Part shown: piece after piece, positions 42,282 through 51,169 of the stretch
Position numbering within the stretch: the first letter of the stretch is position 1
Layout: the number at the start of each line of letters is the position of its first letter
From: CAVVEQ01 sp963802095
GTDB lineage: Bacteria; Chloroflexota; Anaerolineae; Anaerolineales; Anaerolineaceae
DNA: 64,000 bases
Direction of reading: 5' to 3'
Assembly: GCA_963802095.1 (NCBI GenBank)
Contig: CAWDHI010000007.1
Location: 434,001 to 498,000, forward strand
The notes under the pieces: generated by a model
The model's database searches: none
Seen by the model: only the letters and a program-made list of their open reading frames with translations
Told to the model about the DNA's origin: nothing
Made by a program: the position numbers and the translations under genes

Positions 42282-44498
42282 ATGCAAACTCAGGTGTTTC
42301 TTTCCGGGAATGGGATTATCCCTGATCTTCCGCTTAACCGTTACCTTCCACTCCTTCCAGAAGGCATAATCTCCGATTGGCTGAAGAGCAGGGTTCCATT
42401 AAAAGGGTGGGTGCTGGATCCGCTGGGTTCCACACCCCAGGTTCCGCTGGAGGCAGCTCGTGGTGGTTATAAAGTGCTCATCACCTGCAATAATCCAGTA
42501 CTGGCATTGATGCTGCAGGTCCTGGCGCACACTCCTAATCGCGCCGATTTTCAAGCCGCTATCTCCGACCTGGCGGATTCCCGCCGGTCTGGTGAGCGGT
42601 TGGAGGTTCATCTCGCTGCCCTGTATCAAACAGCATGCCCTGGTTGTAAAAGGGTCATCCAGGCGGACGCATACCTGTGGAAAAAAGGAGAAGCTGTTCC
42701 CTTCGCAAGGGTGGTTGATTGCCCAAACTGTGATGTGGAGGGGGAGTATCCCCTGGAAAATGAGGACCTGGCTGCCCTGCAGCGCCCCGGAAACCTGGCA
42801 CTCCTGCGTTCGCGGGCGCTTGAAAGGGTGGGGATTTCCCGCGCTGGAAACAACCCGGTCATCCGGGAAGTGATGGAATCCTACACCGATAGGGCGTTTT
42901 ATGCGCTCTTCAACCTTATTAACCGGATCGAAGCCCTGCCTGTTACAGAAAATCGACGGAAGCTCCTGCATGCATTGTTGCTATCCACATGTGATGCTGG
43001 GAACATGCTCTGGACTCACCCGCCAACCCGCACCCGGCCGCGGTTGATCATTCCACCGGGAGAATTTCTTGAGGTTAATCTTTGGAAAAGCTTTCAGGAT
43101 AGTGTTGAAGCTTGGTTGGATCAGAAGGAGAAGATAGAACTTACCATTTTCCCCGAGCTGCCTGGGGGAGAGGCTGGAATTTGCCTGTTTCCCGGGAGAA
43201 TGGCTTCAATGGGAGAGATCCCTTTGGCGGCAAATCCGGCTGCCGCGCTGGGAGTGGTTCCCTACCCAAACCAGGCATTCTGGAGCTTCAGCGCTGTTTG
43301 GTCGGGGTGGATTTGGGGGAAGGAAACCGCTTCAGCTCTGCACGGTGTTCTGGCAAGGCAGCGCTTCGATAGCCGCTGGGTCGGCGCGGTGCTTACAGGG
43401 TCATTAAGCAAGTTGCCGAAGGGAATACCATTCCATGCTGAGATCCCTGAGGTGACCCCGGGTATGCTCACTGCTGCGCTAGCGGCTGGACTTGCAGGAG
43501 GGTTAAGGCTTGAAGGGATCGCTTGCGAACAAGAGTTGAGCCTCGCCCAAGTCAATTGGGTAAGCGGCCAGTCCAACCCACTACCGATGCCCGGTTCGGT
43601 TACCTGGGTTCAACGGGATATGATGACCGACGCGCTGCTGGAGCGCGGTGAACCTGCCACCTACTTGCAATTGGCAGGCGCAGGAATGGAAAGATTGATA
43701 CAACTGGATCTACTGCCCCGTGGAAATCCTCGGGAATATGACGAGGTTCTCAACCGATTGCAGCAGGCTCAGAAGGAAAATTTTGAGAACCCCACTCTTT
43801 TCAAGGTTTATGGAAGCCGGGCTGCAGATAGCCAGGGTCTTTGGTGGTTGCAAAAGGAGGAATCCTCTCCGTTGAGCCTGGCTGACCGGCTGGAACGGGC
43901 AATTCTGGAAATTCTTTCGAAACACCCTGAAATCCCATTCCGGCAACTCCTGGGCCTGTTGAACAGTGGGTTTACCGGATTCATGACCCCTCCGCCTGGA
44001 TTGATCGTGAAAATATTGGATTCATATACCACACCCAAGATGGACCGGCCGGATTTATTGAGGTTTGAGCCTGGCAGATCGCCCACAGGTTTCCGATTGG
44101 AAAAAGAGGAAATGGAGGCGCTGCAGGTGGAGGTGGCACGAGCTTTGGGACTGAACCCAAAAATGGAGGCAGGGTTTACCTGGCAGGCAGATGGCAAAAC
44201 GGCTTACAGGGTTTTTATCGCCTGCGATGGCTGCCTCAGCCAATGGTTGGATTCATTCAGCCAGGAAGGTGCTGTGAATATTATTCTCAGCCCCGAATTG
44301 CGGCACGAGCTGATCTTTTTCAAAATCGAGCGTGATCCACGGCTTTTGGACAGGCTGGGAAGCTGGCGGCTGATTGGGTTTGATCAAATGCGCCGGATCG
44401 CCATCAATACCGACCCGCAGTGGGCATTCCGGGATGCAATGAGCGATCCCGGCAAGACGCCGGATGGCAGCCAAGCGCAAATCTCTTTCCTTCCCTGA
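42282..44498 (+). CDS. Large protein with a degenerate DNA-methylase-like domain and zinc ribbon
   Basis: 738 residues from the ATG at 42282; an earlier frame start overlaps the CPBP gene and precedes the promoter. Near residue 46, VLDPLGSTPQVPLEAARGGYKVLITCNNPV has the layout of the SAM site of DUF1156-type adenine methylases (DPFAGGGSIPLEA ... NP), but the glycines are largely lost. A four-Cys ribbon follows (CPGCK ... CPNCD, about residues 121-150). The middle part (CDAGNMLWTHPP, residues about 235-245) is where the catalytic NPPY/DPPY would be. It may be a non-catalytic or altered nucleic-acid-binding relative of methylases. The C-terminal third is helical and unassigned. Confidence 0.6.
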   Translation: MQTQVFLSGNGIIPDLPLNRYLPLLPEGIISDWLKSRVPLKGWVLDPLGSTPQVPLEAARGGYKVLITCNNPVLALMLQVLAHTPNRADFQAAISDLADSRRSGERLEVHLAALYQTACPGCKRVIQADAYLWKKGEAVPFARVVDCPNCDVEGEYPLENEDLAALQRPGNLALLRSRALERVGISRAGNNPVIREVMESYTDRAFYALFNLINRIEALPVTENRRKLLHALLLSTCDAGNMLWTHPPTRTRPRLIIPPGEFLEVNLWKSFQDSVEAWLDQKEKIELTIFPELPGGEAGICLFPGRMASMGEIPLAANPAAALGVVPYPNQAFWSFSAVWSGWIWGKETASALHGVLARQRFDSRWVGAVLTGSLSKLPKGIPFHAEIPEVTPGMLTAALAAGLAGGLRLEGIACEQELSLAQVNWVSGQSNPLPMPGSVTWVQRDMMTDALLERGEPATYLQLAGAGMERLIQLDLLPRGNPREYDEVLNRLQQAQKENFENPTLFKVYGSRAADSQGLWWLQKEESSPLSLADRLERAILEILSKHPEIPFRQLLGLLNSGFTGFMTPPPGLIVKILDSYTTPKMDRPDLLRFEPGRSPTGFRLEKEEMEALQVEVARALGLNPKMEAGFTWQADGKTAYRVFIACDGCLSQWLDSFSQEGAVNIILSPELRHELIFFKIERDPRLLDRLGSWRLIGFDQMRRIAINTDPQWAFRDAMSDPGKTPDGSQAQISFLP

Positions 44499-44508
44499 TC
44501 CAACTCAA

Positions 44509-47500
44509 TCAGGGGGTGAGGATGGTTTCGGGGGTAGAGGTCTCCGTGGGTTCCGGGGTTGAGGTTGAAGTCATGGTGGGATGGAGCGTCGCTGTCGGGG
44601 TCACCGTTGGGGTCGGTGTGGGCGTCGGATTCTGGTTATTGAATACGATCTTTTTCTCTGATTTGTGCCCGTCTTTGCTGTAGATTGTTAATCGCAGGGC
44701 AATCTTCTCGCTGGGGATATCCTTAAGGTCCCATGTATGGATGAGGCTTGGATTCGGATGCTGCTCTTTTGAGGAGGCAACCAGGGGAACCCATTTTTTT
44801 GGGCTATTACCCACCCCATAATCGAGGCGCCACTCCTTGAAGTTTTCGGTGGCTTTTATCACCGCAGAAATATCCAGCGGGCTTGTCGTAATCCCCTGCT
44901 CATTGGTCGGATTGACGAAAACGATCTCGACGTGGGGATCCTCCGCCCGACATTCCCTGGAAGGGGCGAAAACGATCGGGTCTTCAAAACCCATCTTGGC
45001 CGCCCAGTTTTGCCCATCCTGCGAGTCGAGAATCCACTTTCGGGCGGATTCATCTTTAACATTTACTGTGTCGATATCCTTGACGAAATCCCCGCAGGCT
45101 TCCGATGCTATCAACCCGGTCCAGGTATCCACCCTTACGCGTTTCCAAAGATCCCGGCTTGCTTCCAGAGGGGGTTGGTCGAAGGCAAAGATCTCCTGTT
45201 TTTCGGACGGGCAAAATTCAGAAGGCCTGGTTCCGGAAACAGAGCATATCGTCTCATCAATCACACCGGCTGGGCGACTGAAGGGCGTCGGTGAATTGTT
45301 GGATACCAGCATTTCCGCAGCCTGCATGAACTGCGACCAGATGGGGGCGGCCCCGGTGAGACCGGTGGAATTGATCATCGGTGAATTATCGGCGTTTCCC
45401 ACCCAGACGCCCACCGCAAGGTCGGGGGTGTACCCAAGGGTCCAGTTATCGCGAAAATCATTGGTGGTGCCTGTTTTTACTGCCGCGGGGAAAGGCAGAT
45501 TTAACACGGAACTCGCGCCAAAAGCGGGAGTACGCGCTTCATTATCAGAAAGGATGGAAGTGATCAGATAGGCGTGCTCCGGGCGGATGACTTGTTCGCT
45601 GGCGGGTTGGGTATATTGGAAAATTTCTTTGCCGGAATGGTCCTCGATACGAGAGATGGCGATGGGGGGTACTTTCAGACCGTTATTGGCAAATATGGAA
45701 TACGCAGAGGTCATTTCCAGCAGGGGGATTTCCCCGCCGCCCAACCCGAGAGCCAGGCCGTACCATGGTTGGGTCAGGCTGGTGATGCCCATCTTCTTCG
45801 CAAATGCCAGGAATCCATCCTCTTGAGATGTTTTTGGGTCATCCTGAATGCCCACAAAATCCATGGCTTTCACAGCAGGGATATTATAGGAATTGGCAAG
45901 CGCGCTGCGCATCAGAACCGGCCCATGAAAACGCCCGTCGTAATTCACCGGTTTGTAAGGGGGATTGGGGTCGTTCGGATCACTCGAAGGAGCAAACTCC
46001 GAAGGGACATCCCAGATCAATGTCGAAGGGGTCCAACCTTTCTCAAACGCGGCTGTGTAGGTGAGCGGTTTTATACTTGAACCGGGCTGCCTGGGTGCGA
46101 GCGCCATGTTTACCTGGCCGGAGATGGCGGCATTATCAAAATCCGCTGAACCGACCATGGCGAGGATCTCGCCGGTGGAAGGCTTGATGGCCACAAGCGC
46201 ACCATCGGTCACGTTTTGGGCGGCAAGGTTTTGCACCTGCTGGGTGACGGTCTGCTGTGCCAGGGATTGCAGAACTGGGTCCAGAGTTGTGTAGACCTTC
46301 ATTCCAGTTCTGTATATGGTGTCCGCTCCGAATTTCTGTTCAAGCAATGATCGAATGTACATCACCCAGTGCGGAAACGGGATCTGGTTTTCAGGGGGTA
46401 GAAATGGGTAATTTTGGAGGCTTTGCGCACCGGTTGTGAATTCCTCCAAGGTGACGCATACCGGGGCTTGGGTGGAGCCGATAAGGATGCAGCCATTGTT
46501 TTCCTTGGTGAGTTCGTACATCAGGGAAAGTACCTGGAGGGATCGCTCCAATGTGACTTCCCTGTTTGTGTAAATATCATATACCCCGGGTGCTTGCGGT
46601 AAGCCGGCGAGGAATGCCGCTTCTGCCAGGTTTAACCTGCTGGCGGTTGTATCAAAATAGGTATTCGCTGCCGCTTCCGCTCCGTAGGAGATATTCCCAT
46701 AGTTGATCTCATTCAAGTAGAGCTCCAGGATCTGGTCCTTGGTGTACTTGCGGGTAATCTCGCGCGCCAGGATGATCTCCCTGGCTTTACGCTCTACGGT
46801 CTGCTCGTAGCGCTCATCCGGGCCGAGTAAAAGAATACGAGCGAGCTGCTGGGTGATGGTGGAAGCACCGGAGACCACCTCGCCGGTTGTGTAGTTTTGC
46901 CACAAGGCGCGGAACATGGCAGGAAGATCGAAACCGGGGTTGGTATAGAAGTTCTTATCCTCGGTTGCAAGCGTGGCAGCGATCAGGTAGGGGGAAATTT
47001 CCTCCAGCGGGATGTTGGTGCGCTTACCCGCGTTCGGATCCATTATTTCGTAAAGTTTATCCCCATTGCGGTCGTAGATGGTTGTAGTTTCGAATTGAGA
47101 GGATCGGGCACGTAGCTCATCCACGCTGGGCAAGGTGGCAGAAACCCGGAAGTACTGGAAGATGAGAAAAGAAAGAATGGCGAATCCGCCGAGAATGATC
47201 AGGGTTAGCATTCCCAGCATCCCGAAAAGCAGGCAACTTCCTGGGGTTAGTTTTAGTGGGATGCGAGGGGGATTGCCCGGAGGAATTTTTCGGTAGCCCC
47301 TGCCTACCGGGGAGGTATTGACGGGTTGGGCAGTTCGGTCCAATCCGTTGTGATATGCGATTGGTGTGGCACGGGTGCCATCCAGGTCGATGCCTTCCAC
47401 CGGTATGGGTAGATTTGGGTCAGGCGGGGAGGTGAGTGGAGGGAGTGTGGATTGTTCCGCGGAAACGCGGGACGCGCGTTTTCTCCCGCGGGGAGGGGCG

Positions 47501-47556
47501 GGGTTTTTCACTGGTTGGGTGGGGATCTCGTCCCCGGCGGAGCGTTGCGGATTCAT
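44509..47556 (-). CDS. Class A penicillin-binding protein (PBP1a-like transglycosylase/transpeptidase)
   Basis: 1015 residues: a cytosolic Pro/Arg-rich head (1-90), one membrane helix (about 100-122), a GT51 glycosyltransferase domain (about 145-325, with EDKNFYTNPG and STITQQLARILLL) and a transpeptidase domain (about 440-730). The catalytic Ser is in SSIK (GSSIKPLTYTAAF), the second motif is SYN and the third is KTGT. A C-terminal module with Ig-like appearance follows, ending in a Pro/Thr repeat tail of about 45 residues. It polymerises and cross-links peptidoglycan. The Thr-Pro tail may be glycosylated or span the wall. It is divergent from the gene at 47635. Confidence 0.93.
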   Translation of the reverse strand: MNPQRSAGDEIPTQPVKNPAPPRGRKRASRVSAEQSTLPPLTSPPDPNLPIPVEGIDLDGTRATPIAYHNGLDRTAQPVNTSPVGRGYRKIPPGNPPRIPLKLTPGSCLLFGMLGMLTLIILGGFAILSFLIFQYFRVSATLPSVDELRARSSQFETTTIYDRNGDKLYEIMDPNAGKRTNIPLEEISPYLIAATLATEDKNFYTNPGFDLPAMFRALWQNYTTGEVVSGASTITQQLARILLLGPDERYEQTVERKAREIILAREITRKYTKDQILELYLNEINYGNISYGAEAAANTYFDTTASRLNLAEAAFLAGLPQAPGVYDIYTNREVTLERSLQVLSLMYELTKENNGCILIGSTQAPVCVTLEEFTTGAQSLQNYPFLPPENQIPFPHWVMYIRSLLEQKFGADTIYRTGMKVYTTLDPVLQSLAQQTVTQQVQNLAAQNVTDGALVAIKPSTGEILAMVGSADFDNAAISGQVNMALAPRQPGSSIKPLTYTAAFEKGWTPSTLIWDVPSEFAPSSDPNDPNPPYKPVNYDGRFHGPVLMRSALANSYNIPAVKAMDFVGIQDDPKTSQEDGFLAFAKKMGITSLTQPWYGLALGLGGGEIPLLEMTSAYSIFANNGLKVPPIAISRIEDHSGKEIFQYTQPASEQVIRPEHAYLITSILSDNEARTPAFGASSVLNLPFPAAVKTGTTNDFRDNWTLGYTPDLAVGVWVGNADNSPMINSTGLTGAAPIWSQFMQAAEMLVSNNSPTPFSRPAGVIDETICSVSGTRPSEFCPSEKQEIFAFDQPPLEASRDLWKRVRVDTWTGLIASEACGDFVKDIDTVNVKDESARKWILDSQDGQNWAAKMGFEDPIVFAPSRECRAEDPHVEIVFVNPTNEQGITTSPLDISAVIKATENFKEWRLDYGVGNSPKKWVPLVASSKEQHPNPSLIHTWDLKDIPSEKIALRLTIYSKDGHKSEKKIVFNNQNPTPTPTPTVTPTATLHPTMTSTSTPEPTETSTPETILTP

Positions 47557-47599
47557 AAATTTGTGCGTGGAACTCCCATTCGGGGCAATTTTACCCTAA

Positions 47600-47628
47600 T
47601 TGACCCTGTCAACCCTTCCCGGTAGAAT
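47600..47628 (+). promoter_or_regulatory. Consensus promoter with leaderless GTG start; overlapping divergent -35
   Basis: TTGACC (47600-47605), 17-base spacer, TAGAAT (47623-47628), then six bases and GTG at 47635. The -35 is half of a palindrome, TTGACCCTGTCAA (47600-47612), whose other half gives TTGACA on the minus strand, toward the PBP gene. The two promoters probably compete or are co-regulated. Confidence 0.6.
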
Positions 47629-47634
47629 CAAACC

Positions 47635-49926
47635 GTGAGAACCTGGAAATTAGGCTTGAGTGATCCGCTTAATATGGTGATCTGCGCCGATGCGGTGCTT
47701 GGCACCGTGGAACCATTAGATGATCAGGTTTGGGAAGTTGCCCCCGGAAGCGGCGAACCACGGGCGTTCGCCATCCGAACCCAATATGGGATGCGGGCAG
47801 CGGAAGCGCGCTACTTCCCGGTCTTTATTCGCGGGAATGACATGGTGGTCGATCCGCACGATTTCCATACACCTCCTGAAGTCAAACGACTGCTGCCAAA
47901 TTACCTGGAATTCTCATTTTCTCCTCTGGAAGGCGTGGATGTGGGGATGGAATACTGGGTCCCGGCATCACGAATTCTGACAGGTAGAATTTCGATCCTC
48001 AACCGCAACCCAGGAGCGGGAAAACTGGAAGCGGATTGGGTGGGGCAGTTCACATCGATGGGGGAAGGGGATGCGCTGCTGGCGGAGACAATTGATCTCA
48101 ACACGGTTCTGGCGGGAGGGAGCAGTGGTTTGATAACGGTTTGTTTTATCAGCGGTGGTTGTGGGATGGGAACCTCCATTTACCCCGGGCTTTCCCTGCA
48201 GATCAACCCCAGAAGCACCAAACCCCAGTTCTTTACTTGGGCATTGGCAACCCAGGAAGAAAAAAGTACCGCTTATCATATCGCCCGCAATAACGCGTTC
48301 CGCAGCTGGGAAGCGGAGATAAGCCGTGTGGAGAGTGTGAATGAAGGCAGGTGGGTGGAGATCCTCACCGGCAGGGAGGATTGGGACGCCGCCCTGCATG
48401 CATCCCAAAAAGCAGGGTACAGCCTGGTTTTTCCAACCGGGAATGATCTGCCAGGATTCCTGGTGTCCCGGGTTCTCCAAGCCGGGTTCGCGGGCAGGGA
48501 AACAATCCAGCCCGCTGCTCGGACAGGGCACGATCAGACTGCCTGGGATAGCCTCCATATGACCAATTTATTGCTCCCGGGCGGCGCGGATCTGGCGCGC
48601 GGTTTTCTGGAGAACTTGCTGAAGCGCCAGGAAAAAGACGGCAGACTTGGGTGGAGTTCCAGCCATGCGGCGGGTAAAGTTAAGATAAATGCCCAACCTG
48701 TGGCAGCGCAAATCGCCCTTGCGTTGGAACCTTACCAGGAGAATTCCGATTGGCTGGCTTCAATCCTGCCATCATTAAGGCGGTTCTTCCTGAGCTGGTT
48801 ACTGCCCTCCAACGATCGGGATGGTGACGGATTCCCGGAGTGGCGGGCTAGCGGTCAGAGCGGGTGGGAGGAGGAGGATCTTCCCTGGATGGGGGAATTG
48901 GAATCCCCGGGTTTGGCCGCTATGTTATTGAAAGAAGCGGAGGCGATTCGCACGCTCAGTACTCGTTTGAACGAGCCAAACCCAGTGGAATTGGAAACGA
49001 TCATCACCAGGTTAAATGGGAACTTGCTGCAATGTTGGGATGAAAGCAAGGGACTTTTTCGCTACCGGGATTATGAGACTCACCTCACGGCAGGTACCGA
49101 GATCCTGCTTGAGATGAAAAAAGAGGGGAACATTCCCTTGAAGAGGAAGTTCCCGGACCCGGTACGTTTGGTGCTGAAAGTGGAATCTGGCACCGCGTTA
49201 CGCAAGCAGCTCCAGATTTCCCTGCGGGGAAACTGCAAGGGAGAGCCATGTGTTTCAGAATTGAAAAGCCGCGATTTTTCCTGGAGGCCGGGTGGCGCTT
49301 TGGCGGTTACCCGCTGCGTATTTAGCCGTTTGGATCGGGTCATCGTTCGGGGATTGGCAGAAGGAGATACCTTGCGTTTGGAAACCTGCGACTCAGGCCG
49401 ACAGGATTTCAGCCTGATCCTGCCTGTAATCACGGATGCGATTCCCAAAGAGATATCGGATACCATCATTCGGGAGGCTCTTCCTGAAAAATTCCTTTAT
49501 GAAAAGGGGATGCGAGCTTTCCCGGAGAGCGACAAACCAGCTCCGGTGCAGTTCAGCGCTTACCTGGCGGAGGGGCTTTTGGGTAGGGGGGAACGCAACC
49601 TGTCTGCCAGCATATTCCGCGGCTTGCTGGATGACCTATCGGTTCGGCTACGGGACCGCATGCTTCCGGCTGAGAATTCGCTGGAGCGCGCACTCCCGGT
49701 TTCAACCTTTTTAAAAATCTGCGGCGTGGAAGCACTGACACAACACGAGGTGATCCTGAATGGGTTTAATCCTTTTCCTGGTTTGGTGGAAGTGCGTTAC
49801 CGGAACGTGAAATTATTGCTTCAGGCGGATAAAAGTGTTGTATTATTGAATCAGGAAGAACCAATGGTGATCACTTCCCCGGAGAGGACCCGCATTCCCC
49901 TGGGGCATTTCAGCAAGAGGAGCTGA
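47635..49926 (+). CDS. Six-hairpin glycosidase-like protein (alpha/alpha-toroid)
   Basis: 763 residues, GTG start placed six bases after a -10 box. An N-terminal beta-rich part (1-230) is followed by a helical region (about 240-470) with LLPSNDRDGDGFPEW, a sequence often found in mannosylglycerate-hydrolase-like and GH63/GH15-related barrels, where it holds a catalytic Asp or calcium site. No signal peptide is seen, so it would be cytosolic. The C-terminal 270 residues are unassigned. It is followed within four bases by the cyclic-di-AMP-receptor-like pair. Enzyme activity is a structural guess. Confidence 0.55.
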   Translation: MRTWKLGLSDPLNMVICADAVLGTVEPLDDQVWEVAPGSGEPRAFAIRTQYGMRAAEARYFPVFIRGNDMVVDPHDFHTPPEVKRLLPNYLEFSFSPLEGVDVGMEYWVPASRILTGRISILNRNPGAGKLEADWVGQFTSMGEGDALLAETIDLNTVLAGGSSGLITVCFISGGCGMGTSIYPGLSLQINPRSTKPQFFTWALATQEEKSTAYHIARNNAFRSWEAEISRVESVNEGRWVEILTGREDWDAALHASQKAGYSLVFPTGNDLPGFLVSRVLQAGFAGRETIQPAARTGHDQTAWDSLHMTNLLLPGGADLARGFLENLLKRQEKDGRLGWSSSHAAGKVKINAQPVAAQIALALEPYQENSDWLASILPSLRRFFLSWLLPSNDRDGDGFPEWRASGQSGWEEEDLPWMGELESPGLAAMLLKEAEAIRTLSTRLNEPNPVELETIITRLNGNLLQCWDESKGLFRYRDYETHLTAGTEILLEMKKEGNIPLKRKFPDPVRLVLKVESGTALRKQLQISLRGNCKGEPCVSELKSRDFSWRPGGALAVTRCVFSRLDRVIVRGLAEGDTLRLETCDSGRQDFSLILPVITDAIPKEISDTIIREALPEKFLYEKGMRAFPESDKPAPVQFSAYLAEGLLGRGERNLSASIFRGLLDDLSVRLRDRMLPAENSLERALPVSTFLKICGVEALTQHEVILNGFNPFPGLVEVRYRNVKLLLQADKSVVLLNQEEPMVITSPERTRIPLGHFSKRS

Positions 49927-49930
49927 CGAA

Positions 49931-50278
49931 ATGGCGGAAAAGAACCCTGGAAAGATCGACCTGATGATGATGGCCATCGTCCAAGCGCAGGATGCATCGA
50001 ATGCCGAGGAGGCGCTATGCAGGGAGGGGTTCTCTGTAACCCGGCTGCCAAGCGTTGGAGGTTTTCTTGGTCAGCGCAACTGCACCCTGTTGGTTGGTCT
50101 CCCGCACGCTGAAGTAAATAAAGCCATGGACGCAATGCGCACGGTTTGCCGGGAACGCACGGAATATATCGCTGTGCCGTTGGAAAGTGCCCCCCTGCCC
50201 ATGCCAACCCCCACTCCGGTGACCGTTGGCGGGGCGATCATTTTCACCTTCCAGGTGGAACACTTCGAGGAGGTGTGA
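49931..50278 (+). CDS. Cyclic-di-AMP receptor-like protein (DarA/PstA, PII-like), first paralogue
   Basis: 115 residues. FSVTRLPSVGGFLGQRNCTLLVGL matches the conserved GGFLR-type loop of DUF970/DarA proteins, and the C-terminal VGGAIIFTFQVEHFEEV is the typical last strand. These trimeric PII-like proteins bind cyclic-di-AMP. The B-loop contains Pro-rich APLPMPTPTPVT. It starts four bases after the glycosidase-like gene and is one base from the second paralogue. Confidence 0.82.
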   Translation: MAEKNPGKIDLMMMAIVQAQDASNAEEALCREGFSVTRLPSVGGFLGQRNCTLLVGLPHAEVNKAMDAMRTVCRERTEYIAVPLESAPLPMPTPTPVTVGGAIIFTFQVEHFEEV

Positions 50279-50279
50279 A

Positions 50280-50543
50280 GTGAAGTTGATCCTTGCAATC
50301 CTTCGGGATAAAGCCGAGGATCCGGTGACCAAAGCGCTTACCTCGGCGGGTTTCCGTGTCACTGCCATCGCATCCACGGGTGGTTTCCTTAAACAAGGGA
50401 TGACAACAATGATCGTTGGTGTGGAGGATGCTCAGCTCGAAAATGCTCTTACGATCCTGCGCGGCGCTTGCGCCGGGGTTGAACCCGGGAAAAAGCGTGC
50501 AAAGATATTCGTGATGAAGATCGAGGATTCGACTCACTTCTAA
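50280..50543 (+). CDS. Cyclic-di-AMP receptor-like protein (DarA/PstA), second paralogue
   Basis: 87 residues from the GTG at 50280, which follows GAGGAGGTG. It reads KLILAILRDKAEDPVTKALTS and FRVTAIASTGGFLKQGMTTMIVGVED, closer to the canonical DarA pattern than its neighbour in the first loop. Its B-loop and C-terminus are shortened: the protein ends KIFVMKIEDSTHF. Two tandem receptors with different loops suggest hetero-oligomers or split ligand ranges. No diadenylate cyclase is visible in the window. Confidence 0.82.
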   Translation: MKLILAILRDKAEDPVTKALTSAGFRVTAIASTGGFLKQGMTTMIVGVEDAQLENALTILRGACAGVEPGKKRAKIFVMKIEDSTHF

Positions 50544-50546
50544 AAG

Positions 50547-51119
50547 TTATTCGTGGAATTCCTCCACCTGGTAGACCTGCACCCCCAATTGTTTTGATTT
50601 CCATGTATCGGCTGGCGCACCCATCTTCATGCAAAGGTGGGATAGAAACTCTTCCTTTTCCGGCACCTGCTCCCAAACCTGGGGGAGAAAAGTGGCCCTT
50701 CTAACCCCATCCCGCAATATAACGCCATCCACACCAGGTCGAAGCCTGGAAAGCAGGTCTTCCGGGTCTTTGTATTCGAGCGGTCTGGCTGGGGTGAGGC
50801 GGGAGATCTCTATCCGCAGACTTTCCACTTCAGCAGGTTGCACTGGTGGAAAGCGGTAATCCTCGAGGGCGGCGGCAACGGCATGCTCGCGAACATCTTC
50901 GGCGAGCGGTTGGTATGCTTCCAGGGCGCCGATGCAGCCTCGCAGCCTGCTGTTGATCGTCAGGGTCACGAATGAGGCTCCTGCTAATTGAAGCTCGGGT
51001 GTAAGATTGGAGAGAGCAATATCCGGCAGCGGTTGATGCGCGATCGCACGGCTGATGGATTCCCGTGCCAGGTTGAGCAGGAACGAACGATCTTCGAGTG
51101 AAAGTTCGATTTTTATCAT
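50547..51119 (-). CDS. AMMECR1-domain protein
   Basis: 190 residues. The conserved LRGCIG motif (here RLRGCIGALEAYQPLAEDV) and DYRFPPVQPAEVESLRIEISRL define the AMMECR1 fold. The function of the family is not established in bacteria. AGAGG seven bases before the ATG supports the start. It ends three bases from the convergent second DarA-like gene. Confidence 0.9.
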   Translation of the reverse strand: MIKIELSLEDRSFLLNLARESISRAIAHQPLPDIALSNLTPELQLAGASFVTLTINSRLRGCIGALEAYQPLAEDVREHAVAAALEDYRFPPVQPAEVESLRIEISRLTPARPLEYKDPEDLLSRLRPGVDGVILRDGVRRATFLPQVWEQVPEKEEFLSHLCMKMGAPADTWKSKQLGVQVYQVEEFHE

Positions 51120-51169
51120 AATTTACCTCTATTCTTAAGATCCTGGAAATTTTGCCGGGACCAAATAAA

